In this document: positions 1 to 9,662 of the stretch, piece after piece
Layout: each line of letters begins with the position of its first letter
How positions within the stretch are numbered: position 1 is the first letter of the stretch
Source of the DNA: a virus
Virus record (IMG/VR): IMGVR_UViG_3300020187_000009
Span: 1 to 64,000 of that record
Reading direction: 5' to 3' (one strand)
DNA length: 64,000 nucleotides
Position numbers and translations under genes: made by a program
Notes under the pieces: generated by a model
Databases searched by the model: none
What the model was told of the DNA's origin: nothing
The model's input: only the letters and a program-made list of their open reading frames with translations

Positions 1-2
1 TT

Positions 3-935
3 CAATTCGCAGCAGAAGATTTAGCAAATTCATTAAATAAGCTACCAGCAAAAGACTTAGAGGTTTTTAATAATGGTAAGAGTTTTATGAATATGGAGCT
101 AATCTACTCGAAGAACCCAAATGTAATCTATTACGACAGGGATATTATTCAGTTTCACGGTATTAAACATACTGATGGTGAAGGTAATGAAATAGGAGAG
201 GAAACAAAATACGCTGCATCAATTGCAAAGGCTCTTAAAGACCTTAAGCTTGATATGGGTAAAACATTTTCAATAATTCCCCCACAAATCATTAAACTTG
301 GTAAGGACATTGATTTTGAGGCTAATAAAGCAAAATTCATTAAGAAAGTTGAAGACCTAAGAACTCGTTATAATTTAACAGATGCTGACGAGGTTTCAAG
401 ATACCATGAAATGTGGTGGAGAGAAACTATTGATAAGAACTTTCCGGATTTAACACAAGATTATAAAGAAGGTTTATTATTAAGATGGGCATATGATGAC
501 AAGAAAACTCTTAATATAAGAAGTCTTGATAAAGAACTTGGAAAGGATCAATCTGCATTGATTAAGAAATTTGATAAAGAAAACGTTAAGAAGAAGCAAA
601 AAGAAAACATTAGACCATTTGAAGATTTATTCTTAGAACTAGGTAGTGTTATCTTAATGAATGCTAGTAACTTTGTTGCTGCAAACCCAGATGCTGAAAT
701 GCAAAGGTTACATAATCAAATTAGAACTGAGGCCGAGGCTATTAAAAAAGGAGGAAGTATTGACCAAATAGAAAAGGTTGAATCTGAACTTAAAAGACTA
801 GATAGAATAGGTGGAATAGAATCAATTATCCCAACTGAAGGGCTTGTGTTCGTATATAATGGTAAGACATTTAAACTAACAGGTACATTTGCTGCTATAA
901 ACCAGCTTATGGGTATAATAAAATACGGACGGTAA
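3..935 (+). CDS. Nucleotidyltransferase-like phage protein, 5' end outside the window
   Basis: The reading frame is open to the left edge of the window, so the gene is partial; the first internal ATG is at 87 but in-frame codons continue upstream. The visible 310 residues are mostly charged and helical. The C-terminus carries PTEGLVF followed by GKTFKLTG, which looks like motifs IV and V of the ligase/capping-enzyme nucleotidyltransferase fold (EGxV, then a motif-V lysine). From memory, proteins with this ending recur in T4-like phages of marine hosts without an assigned function. The next gene starts 15 bases downstream and carries motif I- and III-like sequence, so the two may act together. 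Enzymatic activity is inference; the family resemblance is moderate. Confidence 0.75.
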   Translation, partial: QFAAEDLANSLNKLPAKDLEVFNNGKSFMNMELIYSKNPNVIYYDRDIIQFHGIKHTDGEGNEIGEETKYAASIAKALKDLKLDMGKTFSIIPPQIIKLGKDIDFEANKAKFIKKVEDLRTRYNLTDADEVSRYHEMWWRETIDKNFPDLTQDYKEGLLLRWAYDDKKTLNIRSLDKELGKDQSALIKKFDKENVKKKQKENIRPFEDLFLELGSVILMNASNFVAANPDAEMQRLHNQIRTEAEAIKKGGSIDQIEKVESELKRLDRIGGIESIIPTEGLVFVYNGKTFKLTGTFAAINQLMGIIKYGR

Positions 936-949
936 CTAAATAATATAAC

Positions 950-2791
950 ATGGCATTACAGAATTTAAGAACTTACTTTAGTGAATCGAGCATAAATGAT
1001 TTTCAGCAAATGCTAGAACATTCATGCGTTGTAACTGAAAAATTACAAGCATCAAATTTTCATGTACAAAAAACAAACAGTGGATTTAATCATTACAAAA
1101 GTGGTGGTAAGAATCCAATGAATCTTGTTGATAGAACAATCGTGAGGTACTATGAGAATGCAATCTCTCACTTTAATGCGCTAGAAGATGCTGGTAAAAA
1201 AGAAATGCCATTAGATTGGAAATTTGGATTTGACTATATGATTGATTCAAAAACGGTTAACATTAAATACGATAGAATACCAAAGAACAATTTAATGTTA
1301 ACACATATCCAGATTCTTAACCCAGTTGATGAAACATTAATTAAAAAAGTAATTAGAGATCCAAAAATTCTAAACAAATGGGCAGATATATTAGAAGTAC
1401 AAAGGCCACAGGTTCTACATCAAGGTAAGTTAACCGACCTTCAAAAAGAAGAACTCACTAAACTAATGTCAGTTTCAGAGTCTGAGTATTCTGAAAACTT
1501 TAAAGACATTTCGTTTTCTAGAAAAATGTACAGTATTTTTAATTCTTCTTTAAATTCTACAGCACTTAACGACGATTTAGATAGTACTATAGATTCTTTA
1601 GTAATTAATTTCTTTAATGGAAAAAGCGTTAAGAATTTTAAAATTTGTGAAGCTGAATCTCCAAGAGAGAATAGAAAGCCATCTGACATGTACCAAATAG
1701 CACTACTACAAATTGTTGAATTCTTTTCAGCATTCGATATTGAAAAAATAGAGTTAGTAGAAAAGAAAGCTGACCTTAGGTACATTGAATTAACTTCACA
1801 ATTATTTAATGCATATATAGATAAGAACGCATCAAAATACATTGGAGTTAAATTTGAATCAGCGGGTTTTGCAGATTCTCCAGAATTTTCACTAAACACT
1901 GCGTTTATTAAAAATGAAAAAACAATAGAACTAGTTTCAAACCCTATACTTTCTGAGCTTTACAAAATAGCACTGAGTTCTTTTAATAAGAAAAGAATTA
2001 AAGAAACTGATATTATTAACGCAGATCTACTACAGCAAATCAATGAGATAGTTAAAAAAATAGAAGCGGTTGTAATGTTACAAAACAATGAAGATTTATC
2101 AATGATGAATTTTAAAACATTCTTAAACCACGAAAATCTAAAGCATCAAGTAAGCCCAATTACTGAGGCATTAACTGTAAAATATCCAGAACAGGGTAAA
2201 AAACCAGTAAACATGTTTGTTGGCAGATTCCAGCCGTTTACGATGGGACATGCTAAAGTTGTTGAAACAATTAATAAACAAAATGGATATCCAGTAGTAA
2301 TCTTTTTAGTTAAGGCAAAGAATAAGAAAAAAGAAGATGCTTTTAAGAGACCATATGACGAAGATACTCAAGTTAAAATGTTAAAGCAACTTAAAAAGAA
2401 ATACCCAATAGAGAAGGTATATGTTATAGACAGAGGTGCTATAGATTTAATGTTTAATACAATGAGAGCAGATGGATATGAGCCGGTGTTATGGGGTACA
2501 GGATCTGATAGAATTAAAACATATTCATATCAGGTAGATAAGCCAGAATACAGAGAAGATTTAGGAGTTAGGACTGATTTTGGCCTTTTTGAAATTCCAA
2601 GAAATAATGATAATATATCAGCAACTCAAGTTAGAAATGCATTATTAGATGATGATGAAAAACTATTTAAAAAATTAACTCCTAAACAAATACACTCAAT
2701 GTATAGTGAACTAAAATTAAAATTAGAAACATCTATGTCTACTAATGAGAGTACACTACAAACGTTTAATCAATTTTTAAAGAATATATAA
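950..2791 (+). CDS. Two-domain protein: ligase-like N-terminus and NMN adenylyltransferase/cytidylyltransferase-like C-terminus
   Basis: 613 residues. From about residue 420 it has the nucleotidyltransferase alpha/beta signature GRFQPFTMGH (an HxGH variant with T for the first H) and, near 555, ISATQVRNAL, the ISxTxxR motif of NadM/NMNAT and cytidylyltransferases. A nucleotide-dependent transferase, perhaps in NAD metabolism, is the likely role. The N-terminal 120 residues hold VTEKLQASNF at 28-37 and FGFDY...IKYDRIPKN, resembling motifs I and III of RNA/DNA ligases, although the KxDG core is degraded to KLQA. The extreme N-terminus (LRTYFSESS) weakly resembles the capsid-targeting leader seen on other proteins here. 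It follows the preceding gene by 15 bases, so they are probably cotranscribed. Confidence 0.8.
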   Translation: MALQNLRTYFSESSINDFQQMLEHSCVVTEKLQASNFHVQKTNSGFNHYKSGGKNPMNLVDRTIVRYYENAISHFNALEDAGKKEMPLDWKFGFDYMIDSKTVNIKYDRIPKNNLMLTHIQILNPVDETLIKKVIRDPKILNKWADILEVQRPQVLHQGKLTDLQKEELTKLMSVSESEYSENFKDISFSRKMYSIFNSSLNSTALNDDLDSTIDSLVINFFNGKSVKNFKICEAESPRENRKPSDMYQIALLQIVEFFSAFDIEKIELVEKKADLRYIELTSQLFNAYIDKNASKYIGVKFESAGFADSPEFSLNTAFIKNEKTIELVSNPILSELYKIALSSFNKKRIKETDIINADLLQQINEIVKKIEAVVMLQNNEDLSMMNFKTFLNHENLKHQVSPITEALTVKYPEQGKKPVNMFVGRFQPFTMGHAKVVETINKQNGYPVVIFLVKAKNKKKEDAFKRPYDEDTQVKMLKQLKKKYPIEKVYVIDRGAIDLMFNTMRADGYEPVLWGTGSDRIKTYSYQVDKPEYREDLGVRTDFGLFEIPRNNDNISATQVRNALLDDDEKLFKKLTPKQIHSMYSELKLKLETSMSTNESTLQTFNQFLKNI

Positions 2792-2811
2792 AAAAACAAA
2801 AAAATAGTAAT

Positions 2812-4647
2812 ATGATAAATTTTAAACAATTTATAACTGAAGCATCGGTTATAATGGACGCAACAGATCCAGAATCTAGAGTACTGAAAAAATTACTTAA
2901 GAAACATAAGGTTAAAATGGAAATTGTTAATAACGAAGGACCAAGTGGTTTTCCAGAAGTTGAACTAACTGGAGCTAGAAAAGATCTTGAAGCAGTATTA
3001 GCATCTGAAGACGGATGGGACGATGCTGGTTTAAACGATTACATCGAAGAATCTAATTCTGCTAATGAATCTAAGATTGTTATCAAGAGAAGATATACTG
3101 AAAGCTATCCCGCAGTTACTGTTGGTAAAAGCGCAAAAATTAGAAATAAAATGCTTGAGGCTATTTCTGATGGTAAAATTACACAAGAAGAGTTTAATAG
3201 TATCTTAAAAGAAATGTCAACCGATTCTCCTAGGTGGATGCGAAGAAATAATAAATTCTTTAGTATATCTGAAGAGGGTATTTCACTTTCAAAATTTGGT
3301 AAAAAAGCACTTTCACAAATTACAGTAAATGAAGAAGAACTCGACGAGGGTAGAGCATTCGTTGCAGCCGCTAAAAAAGCAAAAGACGAAGGTAAAAAAG
3401 AATTCGAATTTGGAGGCAAGAAATTCCCAGTACAAATAAAGGAAGAAAAGAAATCACAATTTATATATGAATCATTTAGAGACTTTGTAAACTTTTTAAC
3501 TGAATCAAAAGAAGCTACAGAGGCTGAATCAATCTTAGCTGATCTTTTAGACGAAAGAGGCGGAGACATGGGAGAATTGCATGGAATGGAAATTGATGAT
3601 GCACTAGACACGGTAGAATCATACGGACATAAAGGTGCTAAAGCAAAGAAAATTGCACAAGAATTAGTTTCAATGACTAATGAATCTTTAATTAATGAGG
3701 CGTTTGCATCTGTAAAACTTGCAAGCATCTTAACTGGAGGTAACAAAATGCCTAAGGATCTTCCTAAAGCATTTTACAACATGTCTAAAATTGCACTTGA
3801 TAAAGTTCAAGATGTAGATATTATTGAAATAGATCCTCAAGCAGCAAGAAAAGAAAAGAGACAAAACGCAGTTTATTTATACTTTACAACAAACGAAAAA
3901 GAAAATCCATACGCTGCTCGTGGTTCTTATGGCGTTAGCACTATTCCAGCAAATACTTTATTAGCAATTACAGATGGTTCTAATGAATGGATGAATATGC
4001 AATGGCAAAACAAATACAATTCAAAAGATAGAAAAAAATCTTTACAAAAGACTAAAAGAGATGATAGTTCTGGTTTTGACAAATCAAGTTCTAATGATTC
4101 TTATGGAAGTGGTATTTCAAGTTTAACTAAAGTTGCTGAATTAGCAGATAGAGCATATTGCTTAGATTTAGATATTCTTAAAGCAAGATATTCTACAACC
4201 GCAAAAAGAGATGAAAGAGCTGACTCTAAAGCGGGCGCTATATCTTTTAAATCTGATAAAGATTTTAAGAAAGCTAACTTAGACAGATACAACACTATTA
4301 TTTCAGATAGAGCCTCAAAAATGCCTTTAGATAAAATGGTTGCCGATGCTATCGATACTATAACTAAGCAAATTAAAGACGGTCTTGTTAAAGGAGAAAA
4401 AGGAAAATACGGAGATATTATAATAGGAAGAAACAAAAAGGGTAGCGAAGCAAAACTATCAGAAGCAGCAAGGCACATGCAATATATCCTTGATGATTTC
4501 CAAAGATATGTAAGTTCTTCTAACCAAGCTAAAATAGAAAAAGATTCTGGATATTCTGGAAATTACTACGATCAAGAAATTAAAAGATATGCTAAAGATG
4601 TATCTGATAAATTAAAGCAAGTAGAAGATTTTGGATACATTTGGTAA
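2812..4647 (+). CDS. Capsid-targeted polyprotein with several prohead-protease-like sites
   Basis: 611 residues of unrecognised function. It starts MINFKQFITEAS, matching the T4 internal-protein leader type (KTYQEFIAEA) cut by gp21 after Glu. Similar sites recur inside: FLTESKEA near residue 228, LINEAFA near 292 and YIEES near 82. This suggests the prohead protease cuts the protein into pieces inside the head. A segment near 179-205 (RAFVAAAKKAKDEGKK, then FEFGGKKFPVQI) resembles a small domain I recall from other marine T4-like phages. The C-terminal 300 residues are a soluble-looking mixed region. It lies in a short operon with the next gene. The internal-protein role is inferred from the leader and sites. 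Confidence 0.8.
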   Translation: MINFKQFITEASVIMDATDPESRVLKKLLKKHKVKMEIVNNEGPSGFPEVELTGARKDLEAVLASEDGWDDAGLNDYIEESNSANESKIVIKRRYTESYPAVTVGKSAKIRNKMLEAISDGKITQEEFNSILKEMSTDSPRWMRRNNKFFSISEEGISLSKFGKKALSQITVNEEELDEGRAFVAAAKKAKDEGKKEFEFGGKKFPVQIKEEKKSQFIYESFRDFVNFLTESKEATEAESILADLLDERGGDMGELHGMEIDDALDTVESYGHKGAKAKKIAQELVSMTNESLINEAFASVKLASILTGGNKMPKDLPKAFYNMSKIALDKVQDVDIIEIDPQAARKEKRQNAVYLYFTTNEKENPYAARGSYGVSTIPANTLLAITDGSNEWMNMQWQNKYNSKDRKKSLQKTKRDDSSGFDKSSSNDSYGSGISSLTKVAELADRAYCLDLDILKARYSTTAKRDERADSKAGAISFKSDKDFKKANLDRYNTIISDRASKMPLDKMVADAIDTITKQIKDGLVKGEKGKYGDIIIGRNKKGSEAKLSEAARHMQYILDDFQRYVSSSNQAKIEKDSGYSGNYYDQEIKRYAKDVSDKLKQVEDFGYIW

Positions 4648-4675
4648 TAATTTAAAAAATAAAATTATAAACAAT

Positions 4676-5215
4676 ATGTCTAGCACAAAAAATGAAAAAC
4701 TTTCAGAATCTGAATTAAACGAATATGACGGTATTAGTCCTGGTTCTGGATCGCATCCAGGAAATATGGGAGGTATGGGTAAGCTTCAACTTCCATCAGG
4801 AGGAACTACAGGTTCTGGAGATGTACCATCAGGACAAGGAGACGCTAAAGAAATATTTAAAAAGAAAAAGAAAAAGAAAAAGATGAAATACGTTAGCACG
4901 TTTGAATCATTTAATTTAAGCGAATCAGCTAAACCTTCTACTGCATTAATGCAATTTGCAAAAGATGAAAATGCAGAAGAAAGGGTTTATTTAGGATATT
5001 TTTCTGGCAAATCAATGGATGCACAATCTACTAATAAGACATGGGAAGATGGAGTACCAGTAACTAAGAACTTTACTAGAGGAGGTTATAAACAAGTATC
5101 ACCTAACGGTAAAATATGGATTATAGAAACTACACAATGGTGGTACTTTGAAACTAAGGGAACATGGTACGCTGTTAAGAGAAAGGATTACGGTACCCCG
5201 CCTTTTGAATATTAA
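4676..5215 (+). CDS. Small capsid-targeted protein with an internal leader
   Basis: 179 residues from the ATG at 4676. An in-frame ATG at 4631 would overlap the upstream gene, while 4676 follows an A-rich leader typical of this genome. The N-terminal third is Gly/Ser-rich (PGSGSHPGNMGGMGK) and ends in a run of lysines. It is followed by MKYVSTFESFNLSESAK, a copy of the capsid-targeting leader pattern FxxFxxSE. The remainder is a compact Trp/Tyr-rich domain (ETTQWWYFETKGTWYAVKRK). Either the leader is internal and the first 70 residues are cut away, or an ATG at 4883 is a second start. Followed by a strong terminator. Function unknown. Confidence 0.7.
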   Translation: MSSTKNEKLSESELNEYDGISPGSGSHPGNMGGMGKLQLPSGGTTGSGDVPSGQGDAKEIFKKKKKKKKMKYVSTFESFNLSESAKPSTALMQFAKDENAEERVYLGYFSGKSMDAQSTNKTWEDGVPVTKNFTRGGYKQVSPNGKIWIIETTQWWYFETKGTWYAVKRKDYGTPPFEY

Positions 5216-5244
5216 AATAATTTGAGTATCATCGAATTAAAATA

Positions 5245-5271
5245 AAGCCTAGAGAAATCTAGGCTTTTTTT
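5245..5271 (+). terminator. Rho-independent terminator
   Basis: Perfect 9-base arms (AAGCCTAGA / TCTAGGCTT) around a GAAA loop, followed by a T run. It closes the 3-5215 operon. Confidence 0.9.
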
Positions 5272-5292
5272 ATGTAATCTAGCAAATATGTT

Positions 5293-5328
5293 AGAAACAA
5301 TACAACTTTAGCTAATATAACTTCTAAA
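5293..5328 (+). promoter_or_regulatory. Middle-type promoter signal before polymerase N-half
   Basis: GAAACAA at 5294-5300, a 14-base gap, then ATATAAC at 5315-5321, followed by TTCTAAA. The same two-part signal with the same gap precedes the clamp, helicase and gp55 genes and the RNA locus. The start codon is 17 bases further on. Confidence 0.6.
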
Positions 5329-5337
5329 ATAATTAGA

Positions 5338-6741
5338 ATGCTATTAGATATTGAACAAAAAGCCAACGAAGTCATTGTTTCATACTACAACAAAGAAGGC
5401 AAGGTAGCCTTTAAAAGGTATCCAGTATCTCAATTTGAAAATTGGGTAGTTGCTGGTGAAGATGAAAAGTGGAAAGATCAAACATATACAAATTGGGATG
5501 GACGTCCTCTTAAAAGACAGCGCTCTAGAAACTTTAATAAGTTTTCTCTAGTCTATTTTATGGATTCTCTTCCTGAGAATGATCGGAAAGAAATATTCGA
5601 GTTTAATATGCCAAGAACATATTTTGTCGATATTGAAACCGAAATAGTAGATGGTTTTCCAAAAGCGGAAGAGGCTAGAACTAGAATATTAGCGTTCTCC
5701 ATTATTACACCTGAACGCAAGGCTATCGTCTTAGGTCTTGATGATTTATCTAGCGAACAAATCAAGAAGATTGAGGATGACACACTAAAGCACTTTAGGA
5801 AATACGATCAAGATTGGGAGTTTAGCTACTATAAATTTAAGGATGAATACAACATGTTATATACGTTCTTGCATAAATTCCTACCTAAATTCCCAATGAT
5901 GACAGGATGGAATTTTATAAACTATGACTGGCAGTATATTGTAAATCGTTGTAAAAGACTCCAGATAGATCTAACTGAAATTGCAGTAACAGGAGCTCTT
6001 GATAGTAACGATAGTAGACCTTTACATATGGGTATTTTAGATTATATGCAATTATATGACAAATATGACAGATCGGTAAAGGTAAAAGAATCAAATCGCC
6101 TTGATTTTGTTGCTGGCCAAGTTCTTGATGTTGCTAAAATAAAGCACACGGGCTCTCTACAAGATCTTTATGAAAATGATTTTCAAAAGTATGTGTTTTA
6201 TAATGTAGTAGATTCTATTTTAGTATATTATATTGACGAAAAATTAAAATCAATGGAAGTTTTACTTACTCTTGCAACGATTACACAAATGCCTTTATAC
6301 AAAGCAGCAAGCCCCGTTGCAGTAACCGAAGCATTAATGGCTCGTAAGATGGCTGAGCAAAATCACAAGATTGGGGTTGATTATAATCAGAAAGATAATC
6401 AAAAAGATGGCAAATACGCAGGTGCATTTGTAAAACAACCAATAGTTGGATATTATTCTGGAGTAAGCGCATTTGATTTTGCTTCACTATATCCTTCAGT
6501 AATGAGACAGTTTAATATATCACCAGAAGCATATGTAGATATAATACCTAAGACTCAAATAGAGCAACGCAGGAAGAATACAGAAGAAATAGTTTGTGAG
6601 AATGGTGTTGTATATAAGAAAGAAGATTCAGTTCTTAAAAACATACTAGGAGACTTGTATGAGCAACGAAAAGATTATAAGAAATTATCGTACCAGTATT
6701 ACGAAAAGGCTCACGAACTCAAAAAAAGATTTGAAAAATAA
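5338..6741 (+). CDS. 43: DNA polymerase family B, N-terminal half (exonuclease, palm start)
   Basis: 467 residues. It holds the 3'-5' exonuclease motifs ExoI (FVDIETE, about 97-103), ExoII (GWNFINYDWQYI, about 190) and ExoIII (YNVVDSILVYY, about 288), then polymerase motif A (FDFASLYPSVMRQF, about 379). It continues through the fingers segment LGDLYEQRKDYKK and stops. Motifs B and C are missing here and found at 11393-12595. The two halves sum to 867 residues, close to the single-chain T4 gp43 (898). There are no intein residues at the break. The product would replicate phage DNA only with its partner half. Preceded by a middle-type promoter signal. Confidence 0.93.
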   Translation: MLLDIEQKANEVIVSYYNKEGKVAFKRYPVSQFENWVVAGEDEKWKDQTYTNWDGRPLKRQRSRNFNKFSLVYFMDSLPENDRKEIFEFNMPRTYFVDIETEIVDGFPKAEEARTRILAFSIITPERKAIVLGLDDLSSEQIKKIEDDTLKHFRKYDQDWEFSYYKFKDEYNMLYTFLHKFLPKFPMMTGWNFINYDWQYIVNRCKRLQIDLTEIAVTGALDSNDSRPLHMGILDYMQLYDKYDRSVKVKESNRLDFVAGQVLDVAKIKHTGSLQDLYENDFQKYVFYNVVDSILVYYIDEKLKSMEVLLTLATITQMPLYKAASPVAVTEALMARKMAEQNHKIGVDYNQKDNQKDGKYAGAFVKQPIVGYYSGVSAFDFASLYPSVMRQFNISPEAYVDIIPKTQIEQRRKNTEEIVCENGVVYKKEDSVLKNILGDLYEQRKDYKKLSYQYYEKAHELKKRFEK

Positions 6742-6774
6742 TTTTATAGATATAAGCCATGATACCATCTATAT

Positions 6775-6783
6775 GATATATAG
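6775..6783 (+). promoter_or_regulatory. Possible late-type promoter variant (GATATATAG)
   Basis: One-base variant of the GATATATAA signal found before structural genes, 32 bases before nrdB. Weak on its own in AT-rich DNA. Confidence 0.3.
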
Positions 6784-6815
6784 ATTAACTAAATAAAACA
6801 CAGCTACGATAAGAT

Positions 6816-7796
6816 ATGAATAAAAACATTTTTCAACCGAGAACAAATATATTACCATATGAATACCCACAATTGTTAGCGTATAAAGACGCAATTAGAC
6901 ACTCATATTGGATTCATACCGAATTTAACTTCACTACAGATATTGACGATTTTAAAACTAAGGTTTCTGATTCTGAAAGAGAAGTTATTAAGAGAGCAAT
7001 GCTTGCGATCGCACAAATTGAAGTTAATGTTAAAACTTTTTGGGCAGATCTTTATAAAAGAATGCCTATTACAGAAGTTGGTGATGTTGGAATGACTTTT
7101 GCAGAATCTGAAGTAAGACATAAAGATGCTTACGCACAATTACTTAGAGTCCTTGGATTAGAAGATGATTTTAAAAGTGTAGTTGAAATTCCTGCAATTA
7201 AAGACAGAATTTCATACTTAAAGAAATACTTAGACGGTACAAGAAGTAGAGATGATAAAATGTATACTAAATCAGTATTACTGTTCTCATTATTTATAGA
7301 ACATGTAAGTCTGTTTAGTCAGTTCTTAATTATGATGTCGTTTAACAAAGAGAAGAACTTATTTAAAGGAATCTCAAATGTAGTTGAAGCAACATCAAAA
7401 GAAGAAGAAATTCACGGAAACTTTGGATCAGAACTTATTAATATTATTAAAGAAGAAAATCCAGAATGGTTCGATGAGGAGTTTGAACAACTAATAGATT
7501 CAGCATGCAAGAAGGCTTATGTTGCTGAATGTAAAATATTAGATTGGATCTTTGAGCAAGGTGAACTTTCATTTTTGTCAAAAGAAACTATACAGAACTT
7601 TATTAAAAACAGATTCAATAACTCATTAACTCGCATCGGTATGAAACCTGTATTTGATGTTGATTTTACTGAAATTGAAAAGACATTATGGTTTGATGTA
7701 GAAATTACAGCAACTAAAGAAGGAGATTTCTTCTACAAGAAAAGTACCGATTATAATAAGAAAAGCAAATCAATTACTGAAGATGATTTGTTTTAA
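6816..7796 (+). CDS. nrdB: Ribonucleotide reductase class I small (radical) subunit
   Basis: 326 residues, the usual length for the beta subunit. It supplies the tyrosyl radical for reduction of ribonucleotides to deoxyribonucleotides. Iron ligands are visible: Glu in WIHTEF, ESEVRH (about 96-102), Glu in SLFIEH, and EEEIH near 195. The candidate radical tyrosine lies four residues after the first ligand histidine (HKDAY), as in E. coli NrdB. The C-terminus ITEDDLF is the acidic, aromatic-ended tail that docks on the large subunit. nrdA follows after one small gene; the set sits between the two halves of the DNA polymerase. Confidence 0.95.
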   Translation: MNKNIFQPRTNILPYEYPQLLAYKDAIRHSYWIHTEFNFTTDIDDFKTKVSDSEREVIKRAMLAIAQIEVNVKTFWADLYKRMPITEVGDVGMTFAESEVRHKDAYAQLLRVLGLEDDFKSVVEIPAIKDRISYLKKYLDGTRSRDDKMYTKSVLLFSLFIEHVSLFSQFLIMMSFNKEKNLFKGISNVVEATSKEEEIHGNFGSELINIIKEENPEWFDEEFEQLIDSACKKAYVAECKILDWIFEQGELSFLSKETIQNFIKNRFNNSLTRIGMKPVFDVDFTEIEKTLWFDVEITATKEGDFFYKKSTDYNKKSKSITEDDLF

Positions 7797-7799
7797 ATT

Positions 7800-8018
7800 A
7801 TGAAAACAATTATTCACGTTAACCAACACGTAATAAAATCTAATAGAAAGAACAATGTTAAAGATCCTGTATTAACTTGTAAAACATACAAGGATAATAC
7901 ATATGCACATGAAGTAAAAATATTAGGTCCTAGCAAAGTAGTGTATAGCCCTGATAAACCCCTAAGTTGTGGAGCACATGTATGGATTGAAACAGAAGGG
8001 GGAAATAACAATAATTAA
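7800..8018 (+). CDS. Small conserved-looking protein between nrdB and nrdA
   Basis: 72 residues starting four bases after the nrdB stop and ending 12 bases before nrdA, so the three are surely cotranscribed. It reads as a compact beta-rich domain: MKTIIHVNQHVIKSNRK, then TCKTYKDNTYAHEV and SCGAHVWIET. I recall similar small proteins next to ribonucleotide reductase genes or in other phages, but no function is known to me. A link to nucleotide reduction is inferred only from position. Confidence 0.75.
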   Translation: MKTIIHVNQHVIKSNRKNNVKDPVLTCKTYKDNTYAHEVKILGPSKVVYSPDKPLSCGAHVWIETEGGNNNN

Positions 8019-8030
8019 ATAAAATTACAC

Positions 8031-9656
8031 ATGAAATACGAAAAAAATTACTGGTTAAACGAGGATAGCAGGACGTTTCTATCTAGAGGTTACATTTCGG
8101 AAACACCGGAACAGAGGATTAAGGACATTGCAAACACGGCAGAAAGATATTTAAAGATAGAAGGATTTGCGCATAAGTTTGAGGATTATATGACCAGGGG
8201 TTTTTATAGTTTATCAACTCCAGTTTGGATTAACTTTGGAAAAGATAAAGGACTTCCAATCAGTTGTTATGGATCAAACGTAGATGACACATTAGATAGT
8301 ATCTTAAACGGTTCAAGAGAGATTGGAATGATGTCAAAATATGGAGGCGGAACTTCAGTTTATTTAGGAAACATTAGAGAGCGAGGTGCAAGTATTTCTA
8401 CAGGAGGGACAGCAGACGGACCAGTACACTATGCTAGAATGTATGATACTACTGTCGATGTATGTAAACAATCCGAAGCAAGAAGAGGTGCATGCGCAGC
8501 TTGGCTGCCAATAGAACATAATGACATTTTAGAATTTTTAGATATTGGAACTGAAGGAAACCCTATTCAAAATCTACAATATGGAGTTACGGTAACTGAC
8601 AAATGGATTCAAGAAATGAAAGATGGTGATGCAGATAAACGTAAAGTATGGGCTAAAGTTATTCAAAAGCGCAATGAGTTTGGTTTTCCATATATCATGT
8701 TTAAAGACAACTCTAATAATAATTCTCCCTATAAAGAATTAGGACTTGAAATTACAGCTTCAAATTTATGTTCTGAAATTCAATTACCAACAGATTCATT
8801 TAATTCTTTTGTTTGTTGTTTAGGTTCATTAAATCTTTTACACTGGGATGAAATTAAAGAAACTGATGCAATTGAGACATACGTACTGTTCTTAAACGCA
8901 GTAATGGATGAATTTGTTAAGAAATCATATAACTTACCAGGAATGGCAAGAGCTCATAGATTTGCAAAAGAGCACAGAGCTATCGGATTAGGAGTACTTG
9001 GATATCATTCACTATTTCAATCAAAACTTATTGAATTTAATTCATTAGCAGCAAAGGCAATTAACCATGATATATTTTCAACGCTAAAAGAGAGAAGCGA
9101 TAAGGCTTCAAGATGGCTACATGATGAGAAAGATATTAAATCAATTAGACCAGGATATGCAAACTCAACTTTGCTTGCAATCGCACCGACAAAAAGTAGT
9201 TCATTTATTCTAGGTCAAGTAAGCATGGGAATAGAACCAATTAAATCTAATTATTTCGTAAAAGATTTAGCAAAATCCAAGACAATATACAAAAATAATC
9301 ACTTAATAACTGAATTAGAGAAATACGGATTAAACACTCCACAGGTATGGGAGGACATCTTAAAGAAAGATGGAAGTGTACAACACTTAGACTTTCCAAC
9401 AAAGGCAGTATTTAAATCATTTATTGAAATTAGCCCAAAGGAATTAATTCTACAGGCAGCACAGAGACAAAAATTTATTGACCAATCACAGTCTTTAAAT
9501 TTAATGATTCACCCAAGTGTAGCAGCAAAGGATATTAATCAATTGTATTTATATGCACACGAAGAGGGAGTAAAGACGCTATATTATCAATTTAGTCAAA
9601 GTTCAGCACAGTCATTTGCAAGAGACATTCTTGATTGTGATAGCTGCGGAGCTTAA
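8031..9656 (+). CDS. nrdA: Ribonucleotide reductase class I large (catalytic) subunit
   Basis: 541 residues, shorter than E. coli NrdA because the N-terminal ATP-cone is absent, so overall activity regulation by ATP/dATP is probably lost. Visible features are LPISCYGSN (first active-site Cys of the redox pair), KYGGGTSVYLG, the NLCSEIQLP catalytic-cysteine segment near 244 followed by CCLGSLNL, and a C-terminal CDSCGA that would pass electrons from thioredoxin or glutaredoxin. It makes deoxyribonucleotides for phage DNA synthesis together with nrdB. Followed by a row of hairpins and a terminator. Confidence 0.95.
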   Translation: MKYEKNYWLNEDSRTFLSRGYISETPEQRIKDIANTAERYLKIEGFAHKFEDYMTRGFYSLSTPVWINFGKDKGLPISCYGSNVDDTLDSILNGSREIGMMSKYGGGTSVYLGNIRERGASISTGGTADGPVHYARMYDTTVDVCKQSEARRGACAAWLPIEHNDILEFLDIGTEGNPIQNLQYGVTVTDKWIQEMKDGDADKRKVWAKVIQKRNEFGFPYIMFKDNSNNNSPYKELGLEITASNLCSEIQLPTDSFNSFVCCLGSLNLLHWDEIKETDAIETYVLFLNAVMDEFVKKSYNLPGMARAHRFAKEHRAIGLGVLGYHSLFQSKLIEFNSLAAKAINHDIFSTLKERSDKASRWLHDEKDIKSIRPGYANSTLLAIAPTKSSSFILGQVSMGIEPIKSNYFVKDLAKSKTIYKNNHLITELEKYGLNTPQVWEDILKKDGSVQHLDFPTKAVFKSFIEISPKELILQAAQRQKFIDQSQSLNLMIHPSVAAKDINQLYLYAHEEGVKTLYYQFSQSSAQSFARDILDCDSCGA

Positions 9657-9662
9657 AGAAAC

